Program-made: the position numbers and the translations under genes
Shown here: in pieces, positions 32,384 through 42,940 of the stretch
Numbering within the stretch: position 1 is the stretch's first letter
Layout of the letters: every line of letters starts with the position of its first letter
Notes under the pieces: model-generated
The model's database searches: none
Seen by the model: the letters and a program-made list of their open reading frames with translations, nothing else
Told to the model about the DNA's origin: nothing
Assembly: GCA_024641475.1 (NCBI GenBank)
Contig: JAHECZ010000006.1
Span: forward strand, 1-64,000
Length of the DNA: 64,000 nucleotides
DNA from: Gammaproteobacteria bacterium
Lineage (GTDB): Bacteria > Pseudomonadota > Gammaproteobacteria > UBA6429 > Thiohalophilaceae
Reading direction: 5' to 3'

Positions 32384-32809
32384 ATGACAATGTCTGATGA
32401 TGTTAATTTTTCCAGCGCGATGGCGGCATTTGAGGCCAAGCATTTCTCACGCGCGATGCAATTGTTTTCACCTATCGCTGAGACAGGCAATGCCGATGCG
32501 CAACACCGCCTGGCCATCATGTTCCAAAATGGTTTAGGCATGGCCCGTAATTGTGATCAAGCCGTGCGGTGGATGAAAGCAGCAGCAGAACAAGGTCATC
32601 CTCTGGCGCAGCACGGCATGGGGTTTATGTATCTCGAAGGAGAATGCACCGAACAAAACAGTCTTGAAGCGGCAAAATGGTTTCGTCTGGCTGCCGAACA
32701 GGGGCTAGCCGGATCACAGACTACTTTAGCGATGATGTATGAACAAGGTAATGGTGTGCAACAAGACGCGGAAGAAGCCAGGAAGTGGTATGCCAAAGCT
32801 GGATTCTGA
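32384..32809 (+). CDS. Sel1-repeat (SLR/TPR-like) protein
   Basis: A 141-aa helical-repeat protein with about three Sel1 units: GNADAQHRLAIMFQNGLGMARNCDQAVRWMKAAAEQG, then HPLAQHGMGFMYLEGECTEQ, then LAGSQTTLAMMYEQGNGVQQDAEEARKWYAKAGF by position. No signal peptide. Such repeats mediate protein-protein contacts. AAGGTGACCG precedes the ATG. It comes 88 bases before the MoxR ATPase and may belong to the same unit. Confidence 0.88.
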   Translation: MTMSDDVNFSSAMAAFEAKHFSRAMQLFSPIAETGNADAQHRLAIMFQNGLGMARNCDQAVRWMKAAAEQGHPLAQHGMGFMYLEGECTEQNSLEAAKWFRLAAEQGLAGSQTTLAMMYEQGNGVQQDAEEARKWYAKAGF

Positions 32810-32897
32810 TAAATAATATCCAGAGTTGATTACCGATACAGCAATCAGCGTTATGGATTATTCAGTTTTTTCCTACAACGGTTAAATGAGGATGTAG

Positions 32898-33944
32898 ATG
32901 CGCCCCGCGTTATTAGCACAAGTATTGGAACGTGAATTCAAAAGTACCGAACACGGTCATCATACGCCGGTGATGTTATGGGGACCTCCCGGTGTGGGCA
33001 AATCGCAGATGATTGCGCAGGTCGCACAAAAGAATCAGGTTCCGTTGATTGATGTGCGCTTATCACAGATGGAACCATCCGATCTGCGCGGCATTCCTTT
33101 CCGCCAAGGTGAGTTGGTCGAATGGGCGATACCGGCGATGTTGCCTGACTCGGCGCGTCATGGATCGAGCGGAATTCTATTTCTTGACGAAATCACCTCG
33201 GCGCCACCCAGTGTGTCTGCCGCTGCATATCAATTAATTCTGGATCGTCGTTTGGGTGCGTATGAAATTCCGGATGGCTGGGCAATTTTTGCCGCCGGTA
33301 ATCGCCAGGGTGATCGGGGCGTAACGTATTCGATGCCCGCGCCGTTGGCCAATCGCTTTTCACATTTTGAAGTGGATATCAATGTGGATGACTGGGTTTC
33401 CTGGGCCTATGCCAATAATATCGACGATCGCATCATCGCGTTTGTGCGGTTTCGTCCCGAGCTTATTTTTGATTTTGATCCGGCACATAACCCGGCCGCA
33501 TTCCCTTCGCCACGGTCATGGGAATTTGCCCATCGTGCCGTGCAAAAATTTGAACATCATCCGGAATTATTACTGGGCAGCTTACAGGCCTGCGTTGGTC
33601 AGGCTGCGGGTATTGAATTGAAAGCTTTCATGGATAATCTGGAACAAATGCCGGATCTGGATGCGATCACGCGCGGCGAAGCCGTGGCCGCGCCAACAGA
33701 AATCGATTTGCAATATGCGGTGGCAACCGCATTAGTCGGGCGTGCCATCCGTGTGAAAGGCAAGTCGGATGCATCAACCGTACAGGGCCATATCCTGAAT
33801 TACGCCGGCATGTTTCCGCAACGGGAGATGGGTGTAATGATGGTAACCGACATGCATCGTGCGATTGGCGAGTCACTGTTCGCGATTCCGCAATTCGCCA
33901 AATGGGCCAATGATGTCGCCGAGCTGATGCTCTACGACCGCTAA
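32898..33944 (+). CDS. MoxR-family AAA+ ATPase
   Basis: A 348-aa ATPase with Walker A GPPGVGKS (29-36), Walker B ILFLDEITSAP and a sensor region FAAGNRQGDRG. MoxR ATPases work with VWA-domain proteins as chaperones that insert cofactors or remodel enzyme complexes. The partner VWA gene follows after 17 bases and dsrS comes next, so a role in maturing part of the sulfur oxidation machinery is a reasonable inference. GAGGATGTAG precedes the ATG. Confidence 0.9.
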   Translation: MRPALLAQVLEREFKSTEHGHHTPVMLWGPPGVGKSQMIAQVAQKNQVPLIDVRLSQMEPSDLRGIPFRQGELVEWAIPAMLPDSARHGSSGILFLDEITSAPPSVSAAAYQLILDRRLGAYEIPDGWAIFAAGNRQGDRGVTYSMPAPLANRFSHFEVDINVDDWVSWAYANNIDDRIIAFVRFRPELIFDFDPAHNPAAFPSPRSWEFAHRAVQKFEHHPELLLGSLQACVGQAAGIELKAFMDNLEQMPDLDAITRGEAVAAPTEIDLQYAVATALVGRAIRVKGKSDASTVQGHILNYAGMFPQREMGVMMVTDMHRAIGESLFAIPQFAKWANDVAELMLYDR

Positions 33945-33961
33945 GGCAGCAACCCGTTCCG

Positions 33962-35197
33962 ATGGAACAACTCGATATCGAAACCAAACTAGCCGCTGCG
34001 CGCACGCGGTTAATAATCGATAAGCCTTTTTTAGGTGCGTTAGTGTTGCGGTTGCCGTTGGTGATGGCGAATCCGGAATGGTGCAAGACCACGGCCACAG
34101 ATGCCCGCAAGTTTTATTACAATCCGGAATTCATTGAGCAGCTCACGCTGGCCGAAACCCAATTTATTCTGGCTCACGAAGCCTTGCACTGCGCGCTCTC
34201 GCATTTTGCCCGGCGCGAACATCGCATCAAACACCGTTGGGATCTGGCCTGTGATTTCGCCATCAACCCCTTGTTGGTCAACGATGGTCTGCAGCCACCA
34301 CCTGGCACCTTGTATGAAAAATCCTATGATGGCATGACGGCTGAAGAAATTTATCCCTTCATGGAAGACAATGAAAACGATCAGACCCTGGATATGCATG
34401 TCTACGATCGGCCTGAAGAACAACAGACCAAACCCAATGATCGAACTCCGCCACCGCCTCCACCATCTGATCGGCAAGATGAAAAAAATTCTGGAGAACA
34501 GCCTCAGCCACAACCCGCTGAAAATACCGGAGGGTCTCCGCAGCCACCGCCGTTGTCGCATGATGAGCGTGAAAATCTGAGCGTACAATGGCAACAACGT
34601 TTGGCTGGTGCCGCGCAACAAGCCCAACAGGCCGGCAAGCTCAGTGGTGATATGGCGCGGCTGGTGGATTTTTTGTTGCAACCCAAATTACCGTGGCGGA
34701 TGTTGCTGGCGCGCTACATGAGCGTACTGGCGCGGGATGATTACAGTTATACGCGTCCGTCATCACGGCGCGGGGATCCGGCCGTGTTTCCCAGTTTGCG
34801 CAGCAGTCAAATTGAAGTCGTGGTGGTAATTGATACCAGCGGATCGATTGCCGAAACGGAAATGAAAGAATTTGTAACGGAAATCGATGCAATTAAAGGT
34901 CAATTACGCGCACGGATTATTCTGCATGCGTGCGATGCGGCATTGGCTGCAGATGGTCCATGGCAATATGAACCTTGGGAAGAATTTTCACTGCCACGTG
35001 ATTTTAAAGGTGGTGGTGGTACGGATTTTCGTCCGGTGTTTACCTGGGCGGATCAATTGGATCGCTCGCCGGATTTGTTGATGTATTTTACTGATGCACA
35101 AGGCAGCTTTCCAACATCCACGCCATTTTTTCCTGTGTTATGGCTAGTCAAAGGCAAAACACCGGTGCCTTGGGGTCAAAGAGTGCAATTAAACTAA
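33962..35197 (+). CDS. VWA-domain protein with N-terminal metallopeptidase-like domain
   Basis: A 411-aa protein in two parts. The N-terminal domain has a zinc-type HExxH motif, HEALH at 72-76, as in the DUF2201 family. A Pro/Gln/Glu-rich linker (about 158-200) leads to a VWA-like C-terminal domain with the metal-site motif DTSGSI and KGGGGTDFRPVF. It is the expected partner of the preceding MoxR ATPase. Whether the HExxH is catalytic is not known. dsrS follows after 48 bases. Confidence 0.88.
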   Translation: MEQLDIETKLAAARTRLIIDKPFLGALVLRLPLVMANPEWCKTTATDARKFYYNPEFIEQLTLAETQFILAHEALHCALSHFARREHRIKHRWDLACDFAINPLLVNDGLQPPPGTLYEKSYDGMTAEEIYPFMEDNENDQTLDMHVYDRPEEQQTKPNDRTPPPPPPSDRQDEKNSGEQPQPQPAENTGGSPQPPPLSHDERENLSVQWQQRLAGAAQQAQQAGKLSGDMARLVDFLLQPKLPWRMLLARYMSVLARDDYSYTRPSSRRGDPAVFPSLRSSQIEVVVVIDTSGSIAETEMKEFVTEIDAIKGQLRARIILHACDAALAADGPWQYEPWEEFSLPRDFKGGGGTDFRPVFTWADQLDRSPDLLMYFTDAQGSFPTSTPFFPVLWLVKGKTPVPWGQRVQLN

Positions 35198-35245
35198 AAT
35201 CCAATTCGGTTATACTGTACGGCAAATCAACCGTAGTCGTGACTC

Positions 35246-36373
35246 ATGCAACTTTCCCAGGAAGACAGCCTTCGCCTTAACGTTTTATTGAACCAGCCCT
35301 TGCACGCGATACGCATCGATGAAGGCAAGATGATCGTGTATGGACTCACTGAACGTGGCGAAGCCAGGATTCAACTCAATCCTAACTGCCGTGATGAGAA
35401 TTATGTTCGACGCGTCAAAGAAGTTATCTCCAGTCATGTGCTTGGTTCACCAGGCGGCTATCCGGTGTTTCTCAAACGCTGGACACGTATGGGACAGGCG
35501 CGCGCAGAAAATTTAGGCAGTCTGCTTAAACTCGGTGAGCCAGAAGCGGTCGTTGCCGTTGTGGGTGCCGCAGGTCTGACAGATGAATTGGCACGCCGTG
35601 CCTGGTGGGCCATGCCCGATGCGGATAATGCCCGGCGTATGCTGGCACGCACCGACGTGGCAAATGGCGCAATGGGAAAAGTGCTGGCCGAATTTTTACT
35701 GGAATTTCTACCATTTGAAGAAGAACCAAAAAATATTATTGAATCAGTTCGTTTGGTGTTACAACCTGGACTAATCGATGAAAATGCGCGGGAGCAATTA
35801 TGGTCACGTGGACAACGTAAAAATGCTTTCCTGGTAGGCTTTATGAAAACCCTGCCGGATGCATTACCCAATTCTGCAGCAGCTCATCCCGAAGTGGTGA
35901 ACTGGCAGCCATCACTACAAGATTTAGCTAAAAATAATAATTCTTTTGCCATGCTTTTATTAAAAATACTCGAACCAACCGGGCAAGCCTATTTAAAAAC
36001 GGCTGCCCTGGTATTGGATAAACCATCTAACCAGGATGTTGTGGTGGCGTTGTTTGAGTCCATTGAGCATTATTTTCAAACTGTGCGTCAACATCAGCAA
36101 AAGCGCCGTGACATTGCACTGATTTTAACTGAGGCTCAACAATTAAGTGTGGCAATGCAGGATGAGCTTGCTGACGCTGCATTACAGCAATTGCGGCAAC
36201 GGATGCCGCAAGCGCAACCGTATATTGAAAGTATGCTGGTGTTATCCTGTGTGGGCGAGCAACTCATAGCGCCGATTTTTGCTACCACTGACGCCATCGG
36301 CACCGTCATGCGGCGCAAAATCGAGCCCATTGTTACACCCGTATTACAACATCTGCAACGATTGCAAGGCTGA
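35246..36373 (+). CDS. dsrS: DsrS-like sulfur oxidation accessory protein
   Basis: A 375-aa cytoplasmic protein beginning MQLSQEDSLRLNVLLNQPLHAIRIDE. I recognise it as DsrS from the N-terminal region and HVLGSPGGYPVFLKRWTRMGQAR and LTDELARRAWWAMPDADNARRML. In Allochromatium vinosum dsrS is the last gene of the dsr cluster, after dsrR, and its function is not known. Here it is about 15 kb from the operon, on the opposite strand, behind a MoxR/VWA pair. No catalytic motif was seen. Confidence 0.78.
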   Translation: MQLSQEDSLRLNVLLNQPLHAIRIDEGKMIVYGLTERGEARIQLNPNCRDENYVRRVKEVISSHVLGSPGGYPVFLKRWTRMGQARAENLGSLLKLGEPEAVVAVVGAAGLTDELARRAWWAMPDADNARRMLARTDVANGAMGKVLAEFLLEFLPFEEEPKNIIESVRLVLQPGLIDENAREQLWSRGQRKNAFLVGFMKTLPDALPNSAAAHPEVVNWQPSLQDLAKNNNSFAMLLLKILEPTGQAYLKTAALVLDKPSNQDVVVALFESIEHYFQTVRQHQQKRRDIALILTEAQQLSVAMQDELADAALQQLRQRMPQAQPYIESMLVLSCVGEQLIAPIFATTDAIGTVMRRKIEPIVTPVLQHLQRLQG

Positions 36374-36383
36374 GCCCCCGGTT

Positions 36384-36923
36384 ATGGTATTGCAATTATC
36401 CAAATTGGCCATGGCATTACGACTCCAGGTTCCACTGGAGGCATTGCAAAGGCATGTAGCGGCATCGCCTGTGGTCATCGGTGAAGAAATCGCGAATTAC
36501 GTGTACGCCTATGCTCGCGATATGCATTTAAATTATTATCCGGCTTTGGATTATTTTTCGAATGAGACATCGATTGATCCGCAACTGATAGAAGCCCTCG
36601 GGAATATATCCTGGGTCGTGACCGGGATGGTACGTAATGAAATACGTACGCGTATGCGGCCGGTTTTTTCAGCGATCCAGTACGAATCAATTCAGACTTT
36701 GGTCTTTACCATGCCTTCAATACGACCTGGACATGCGGATTCGCTGCCCCGGTTAGTTCAGCATTTTACTGCGGACGTGGTTAAAGTGAATTTGAATGCG
36801 ACATTGATCCAGCACTTTCAGGATGCGCGATTTGCGGAAAAAATGGCTGAGAGCATGGCGAATCGTTGGCTTAAACCCCATTTTGTTGATGTGAGTGTTG
36901 GGGGTGTAAAATTTCTCGGTTGA
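36384..36923 (+). CDS. Conserved hypothetical protein downstream of dsrS (179 aa)
   Basis: A 179-aa protein beginning MVLQLSKLAMALRLQVPLEALQRHVAAS. The ATG at 36384, 10 bases after the dsrS stop, is chosen; the open frame extends upstream but would overlap dsrS by about 95 bases. Predicted mainly helical, with HFVDVSVGGVKFLG at the C-terminus. The close spacing suggests cotranscription with dsrS. Its stop abuts the stop of the convergent M61 gene with no spacer. Family not recognised. Confidence 0.72.
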   Translation: MVLQLSKLAMALRLQVPLEALQRHVAASPVVIGEEIANYVYAYARDMHLNYYPALDYFSNETSIDPQLIEALGNISWVVTGMVRNEIRTRMRPVFSAIQYESIQTLVFTMPSIRPGHADSLPRLVQHFTADVVKVNLNATLIQHFQDARFAEKMAESMANRWLKPHFVDVSVGGVKFLG

Positions 36924-38729
36924 TTAATGATGTAACCAGAGTCGGCGTTTTTCCGCCGCCGCGTCCTGCCACTTAAGAAAACAGGTATCGTTAATCGAAG
37001 GTTCCAGGGTGAGATTGAATTCCATCAATTCGTCACGGCGAAATGCATGTAACAGGAGTGTGTCGTTGACACGATAGGGAGCGAGCAAGGTTTTAATATT
37101 GTCTTTATTGACCTTTAAGCCATTGATTGCGATTAATACATCACCTGCTGCCAGTCCGGCCCGCTGTAATGCACCGTTATCGTAAGTGGTAATGATACGT
37201 GCGCCAGCTGTATCCGCCGCAAACCGTCCGGCTAGCGTAAACGGCAAGTAATCTTTTTTATCACCTTCCTTGCCGCCCATGTCGTCATCACTGCAGGCGG
37301 GGCGTAAAATAAAATCTACGCCAACTTCTGCCAATAGAGACCATAATGGCAGATCTGTTGTGCCATAGAGATAAGTTGTAAAAAAATCTGTAGCCACATT
37401 ACCGATTAAGTTGGCGATGATAATTTGTATCGTATCGGCTGTGACGCCATGACCGGATTTGCCATGGTCGCGCCATAACTGTTGCAATACAGTGTCGAGT
37501 GAGTGCTGGTGTTGTGATTCTTTGCGTATCAATAAATCGAGCGATAATGCAAACAATGCTCCCTTGACGTAATAGCTGACTATCGCATTCGGGGAATTTT
37601 CATCTTGTTTATAATATTTTGTCCAGGCATCAAAGCTGGACTCGGGTAGTGTTTGTTTAAACCGGCCTGGTTCGCGAATAACGCGGGTAATACTTTTTGC
37701 CAGTAGTTCTAGATATTTATCTGGTGAAATGATGCCACTACGTACCAATGCCAGATCATCGTAATACGAGGTAATGCCTTCAAATGCCCAAAGTTGTGGT
37801 GTGGGGACTTCCCGTGTCAAATCATAGGGAATGAACTCGATCGGTTTTATTTGTTTGACATTCCAGGTATGAAAGTATTCATGACTGAATAGTCCAAGCA
37901 GGGTGGTGTAATCATCCGTAGGGGAAGTCATGTTTGCCAGAGGCAGACTTTTGCGGCTGCAGAGCAAGCTGGTGGAGCAACGGTGTTCCAGACCACCGTA
38001 ACCAGAGTCTGTCACCATCAACATAAAAAGATACTGCTGCATTGCCGGTAATTCACCGAACAACTGTACATGACAGTCGCAAATCGTTTTAACATCCTGA
38101 GTGAGGCGCGTTAAGTCCGCGTGCTGTCGACCGGTAATGACAATGGCATGTGGTATACCATTAACTGCAAATTCGCTTGAAGCAAAATCACCGATCTCCA
38201 CCGGGTGGTCGATCAGTTCATCGTAATTCGCTGCGGTATATAATCCAAATGCATAAGGTTGAGCACTTTTACGTGACAAGGTTGTTGCCACACGCCATTG
38301 TTGATAGCGTTCGCCGGCAGGGCGACAAATTTCCACATCGACGGGAAGATGCTCCTGGCCACTGACGGCTAAAAACACGCTGGTACCATTGTAATAGGCG
38401 TGGGTGGTATCCAGGTGTGCAGCGCGCACTGATAAATCCCATGCGTAGACTTCATAATCCAGTTGCAATGGCCCAACGCAAGGAACGCACTGCCAGGTCT
38501 GTTTATCAATTTTATGGCAACTAATTGACTGCCCATTGCAGCTCGCGGTGAGCGTGATGAGGTGACGTGAAAAATCACGAATCATGTAACTGCCGGGAAT
38601 CCAGGCGGGTAACCAAATACGTTGGCCATTCGCATCGGGCGCAGCAATGATGCAACGAATGTTGTACAAGTGGGCTTCAGGTCTGGCCGGCGTAATCCGG
38701 TAATGGATCGGAACTTCTGAGTGCGTCAT
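36924..38729 (-). CDS. M61-family glycyl aminopeptidase-like protease with PDZ domain
   Basis: A 601-aa protein. The N-terminal beta-rich domain has YRITPARPEAHLYNIRCII; the zinc motif HEYFHTWNVKQIKP lies mid-protein; a C-terminal PDZ domain contains ITTYDNGALQRAGLAAGDVLIAINGL. This is the standard M61 layout and length. No obvious signal peptide. It overlaps the secretin-like gene by 4 bases (ATGA), so the two are translationally coupled. Confidence 0.92.
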   Translation of the reverse strand: MTHSEVPIHYRITPARPEAHLYNIRCIIAAPDANGQRIWLPAWIPGSYMIRDFSRHLITLTASCNGQSISCHKIDKQTWQCVPCVGPLQLDYEVYAWDLSVRAAHLDTTHAYYNGTSVFLAVSGQEHLPVDVEICRPAGERYQQWRVATTLSRKSAQPYAFGLYTAANYDELIDHPVEIGDFASSEFAVNGIPHAIVITGRQHADLTRLTQDVKTICDCHVQLFGELPAMQQYLFMLMVTDSGYGGLEHRCSTSLLCSRKSLPLANMTSPTDDYTTLLGLFSHEYFHTWNVKQIKPIEFIPYDLTREVPTPQLWAFEGITSYYDDLALVRSGIISPDKYLELLAKSITRVIREPGRFKQTLPESSFDAWTKYYKQDENSPNAIVSYYVKGALFALSLDLLIRKESQHQHSLDTVLQQLWRDHGKSGHGVTADTIQIIIANLIGNVATDFFTTYLYGTTDLPLWSLLAEVGVDFILRPACSDDDMGGKEGDKKDYLPFTLAGRFAADTAGARIITTYDNGALQRAGLAAGDVLIAINGLKVNKDNIKTLLAPYRVNDTLLLHAFRRDELMEFNLTLEPSINDTCFLKWQDAAAEKRRLWLHH

Positions 38730-39589
38730 TGTCCGAGTACTTCCACCTTCACCCAGAGTTGATCCTGCTGTGTATTGCGTTGTTGGGTCGAATAACCAAT
38801 GCCACTGCTATCAGATGCCGTCGTGCTGGTGCTGCCCCCCAATGAAATCCATTCGCCTATTTTACCGCGAATGGTGGTTTCCATGGATTGCACATCGATA
38901 ACACCACCACCCTGAGCACTGATATTTTCCCGGTTCGGTCGTATTTGCATGGTCACTTGATCCTGATTCACGCGTGGCAATACCTGAAATCCGCTGGTGA
39001 CGTTACGATAGGTGATAGTGACGGATACGGTGCCATCCGGATTGCGCTGACGTGATCGTATTGGAATTGCCTGACCCATCTGGATTGATCCCCAGGTGCC
39101 TTCGACGACGCGCATTTGCTGTGTTACCGGTGAATCATGATGTTGCTGTGTATGCAGAATATTCGCATCCAGATTTATTTTATCCGAATCGATGTGAACG
39201 TTAGCGCCAGACGATGCACCTTGACCTGCCGTGCCAATTGCAGCAGTGCCGTTACCACTTTCTGCAATAACTTCTGCGCGTGCGCTATTGAGCATATTGT
39301 CGACTTGCGCTGACGTGGCTACCGTAATCAGTAACTGTTTCAGTGCTCCATCGAGATCGGCAACCAACTGGCGGAGTTCAGCAATGTTGTCCGGTGTACT
39401 TTTAATGATGAGCTTGTAACCGGTACCGGTAATCGATCCGCCGGTTTTAACCATGGGTTGTAATACCGGAATGATGTCATCACTGCTGCGATTATGTAAC
39501 TGGATGACCTCGATGGATTCTTCGGCCAATGCATCGCCTGCGATCAGGCTGCCAAACAGAAGTAAAGTGATGTAGATAGGGTGCTTCAT
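38726..39589 (-). CDS. Secretin N-domain-like exported protein
   Basis: A 287-aa exported protein; the ATG at 39589 begins a clear signal peptide (KHPIYITLLLFGSLIAGDALAEE). The frame continues upstream but that part overlaps the next gene and is not needed. The mature region resembles NolW/secretin short domains (IEVIQLHNRSSDDIIPVLQPMVKTGGSITGTGYKLIIKSTPDNIAELRQLV by position) and ends with beta-strands typical of secretin-related proteins. It lacks a full pore domain. Coupled to the M61 protease gene. Confidence 0.78.
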   Translation of the reverse strand: MKHPIYITLLLFGSLIAGDALAEESIEVIQLHNRSSDDIIPVLQPMVKTGGSITGTGYKLIIKSTPDNIAELRQLVADLDGALKQLLITVATSAQVDNMLNSARAEVIAESGNGTAAIGTAGQGASSGANVHIDSDKINLDANILHTQQHHDSPVTQQMRVVEGTWGSIQMGQAIPIRSRQRNPDGTVSVTITYRNVTSGFQVLPRVNQDQVTMQIRPNRENISAQGGGVIDVQSMETTIRGKIGEWISLGGSTSTTASDSSGIGYSTQQRNTQQDQLWVKVEVLGQ

Positions 39590-39611
39590 AGTTAGGTTAT
39601 CATCCTGTGCC

Positions 39612-40124
39612 TTATATATAGAGTCGCCGGAATTCAGTATATTGTCGACTTTGGTTCCAGGCTTCATTGAAGAAACGCAGAAGCTCGCCAACCTGACTGG
39701 GATTATTAAAATTGGCAACACCTTCATAATGGGTTGCCAAGGTACGGTAAAGCAGACCACGCTGATCGACCAACAGAAATGCCGCCGGGTTCATCGCATA
39801 ATCTTCGTGGGTTTTGCGAATCTCGATATAGCTGGATAAATGCCGTGCCGTATATATCAAGCGATGATCATGCTTGATGGCATAATCAGGTTCGTTTACC
39901 AGAATTCGTACGCGAGTATGTTGGCTACGTAATACCATTTCCCGCACCGCGCTGGTGAAGTCACTGTTGTCATACAAGCGGGCTTCCAGATCACGGCTGA
40001 AAATTTCCAGCGTGCGTTCAGCTTGTGCGATCAGCGCCTGCCCGGCAACACGGTTATCCTCCATGCTGCTCAGGGTGATATCTTCCGTGGTTGTGCCCAG
40101 TTTGAAATTGCTCAAATCCAACAT
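39612..40124 (-). CDS. Conserved hypothetical, phospholipase D-like fold
   Basis: A 170-aa soluble protein beginning MLDLSNFKLGTTTEDITLSSMEDNR. The middle (ALIAQAERTLEIFSRDLEARLYD, RVRILVNEPDYAIKHDHRLIYTARHLSS, AAFLLVDQRGLLYRT) recalls one PLD-like module, but no intact HKD motif is present. It sits downstream of the GNAT gene and before the secretin-like gene on the same strand, a common small-gene neighbourhood of purB in gammaproteobacteria. Function unknown. Confidence 0.68.
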   Translation of the reverse strand: MLDLSNFKLGTTTEDITLSSMEDNRVAGQALIAQAERTLEIFSRDLEARLYDNSDFTSAVREMVLRSQHTRVRILVNEPDYAIKHDHRLIYTARHLSSYIEIRKTHEDYAMNPAAFLLVDQRGLLYRTLATHYEGVANFNNPSQVGELLRFFNEAWNQSRQYTEFRRLYI

Positions 40125-40169
40125 CCGTAAGTCCCTTACTGTTTCATTGGGTTCAGTATAGTGAATAAT

Positions 40170-41974
<1,805 letters not shown>

Positions 41975-42083
41975 TTATGAAGGTGGATATCCTACACGAT
42001 TTAAACGTGCCTTTGGATGCTGGCGTGGTACGCGATAACTCCGGTGGGCAGGTCGCCCATACGGAGGTTCAGCCGGATTGCGC

Positions 42084-42275
42084 TCAGGCGGCGCGGTATA
42101 TCAGCCCTGGCTGGAAAAGGACTTCGTTTTTTTGCAATTGTTGCAGTGGACAGCCGTCGCGATCGCATTCAGCTAGCCGGTCGAAAACGTATTTATGGCC
42201 TTCGGCCTCAATTGTGGAATAGATAGGTTTGCCCAAATGCGAACCGATTTTTGGACCGTATTGACGTTGAATCAC
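42084..42275 (-). CDS. Small conserved hypothetical protein (63 aa), GTG start
   Basis: A 63-aa soluble protein beginning MIQRQYGPKIGSHLGKPIYSTIEAEG and containing CDRDGC, a two-cysteine motif. The GTG start is preceded by GAGG 8 bases upstream, which makes translation credible. It stands alone between purB and the secreted protein gene. Function unknown. Confidence 0.62.
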   Translation of the reverse strand: MIQRQYGPKIGSHLGKPIYSTIEAEGHKYVFDRLAECDRDGCPLQQLQKNEVLFQPGLIYRAA

Positions 42276-42404
42276 AGTAGTTACCTCGTCGTATTAGTAG
42301 AAATATTACAGTGTGGTTTGACAGGGTATCGGCACAGCGGTTCGCGGCTTTACCATAGAAATGTGATGGGTGTAACAAGAACGCAGATTCGGCGGTGTTC
42401 AAGG

Positions 42405-42857
42405 TTAATTATTCCTGCGAGCCACCTGCAGTGCGGCCAAAACCGCCTCCTTGCTGTGATCATGGCCTTTGATACGCGTGACTTTGTGGATCATGCCTGA
42501 AATGTCAAAACCATTGTGTAATGGGTGTTCGATCTCATCAAGAATGGCCCGGCGAGTGCCACTGGGAATGGTTTCCAGATGTTGCACAAACAGCTTGGGC
42601 TTTAGCTGTAGCACACGAAATAACAGCTCATTACCCCAATCATGAAAATCGTCATGGTGTGTGCAGTTGCTGTCGAAGGTCATGAACAAGCGTTGGACAT
42701 CGGCAGCTTTGAGATGCTTTAGCTGATGTTCGGTTTTAACCAGAACTTTGCGATCACATACGGTTGTTGGGTGCGCCCGTTGCGCTGCAATTGCAGGCGG
42801 CAGGGTAATGGCTAAAACAATCAGTGGTAAAATGCTCATCCTTGAGATTCGTAACAT
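42405..42857 (-). CDS. Secreted hypothetical protein (150 aa)
   Basis: A 150-aa protein with a signal peptide (SILPLIVLAITLPPAIAAQR) and two cysteines in the mature part (TTVCDRK, DSNCTHHDDF). The His-rich CTHHDDFHDWG and IKGHDHSKE segments could bind a metal. GAGGATGGATT precedes the ATG. A 12-bp hairpin lies between it and acnA. Family not recognised. Confidence 0.72.
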   Translation of the reverse strand: MLRISRMSILPLIVLAITLPPAIAAQRAHPTTVCDRKVLVKTEHQLKHLKAADVQRLFMTFDSNCTHHDDFHDWGNELLFRVLQLKPKLFVQHLETIPSGTRRAILDEIEHPLHNGFDISGMIHKVTRIKGHDHSKEAVLAALQVARRNN

Positions 42858-42888
42858 AATCCATCCTCATCCCTGGTGGTTACCCATC

Positions 42889-42923
42889 ATCCCGTGTAGC
42901 TGCAACCGGTTGCTACACGGGAT
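42889..42923 (-). other. Strong hairpin downstream of acnA
   Basis: ATCCCGTGTAGC (42889-42900) pairs perfectly with GCTACACGGGAT (42912-42923) around an 11-base loop. It begins 17 bases after the acnA stop on the minus strand. No U-run follows, so it may be a Rho-independent-like stop or a 3' stability structure. Confidence 0.6.
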
Positions 42924-42940
42924 TTATGGCAGTGTGATAC

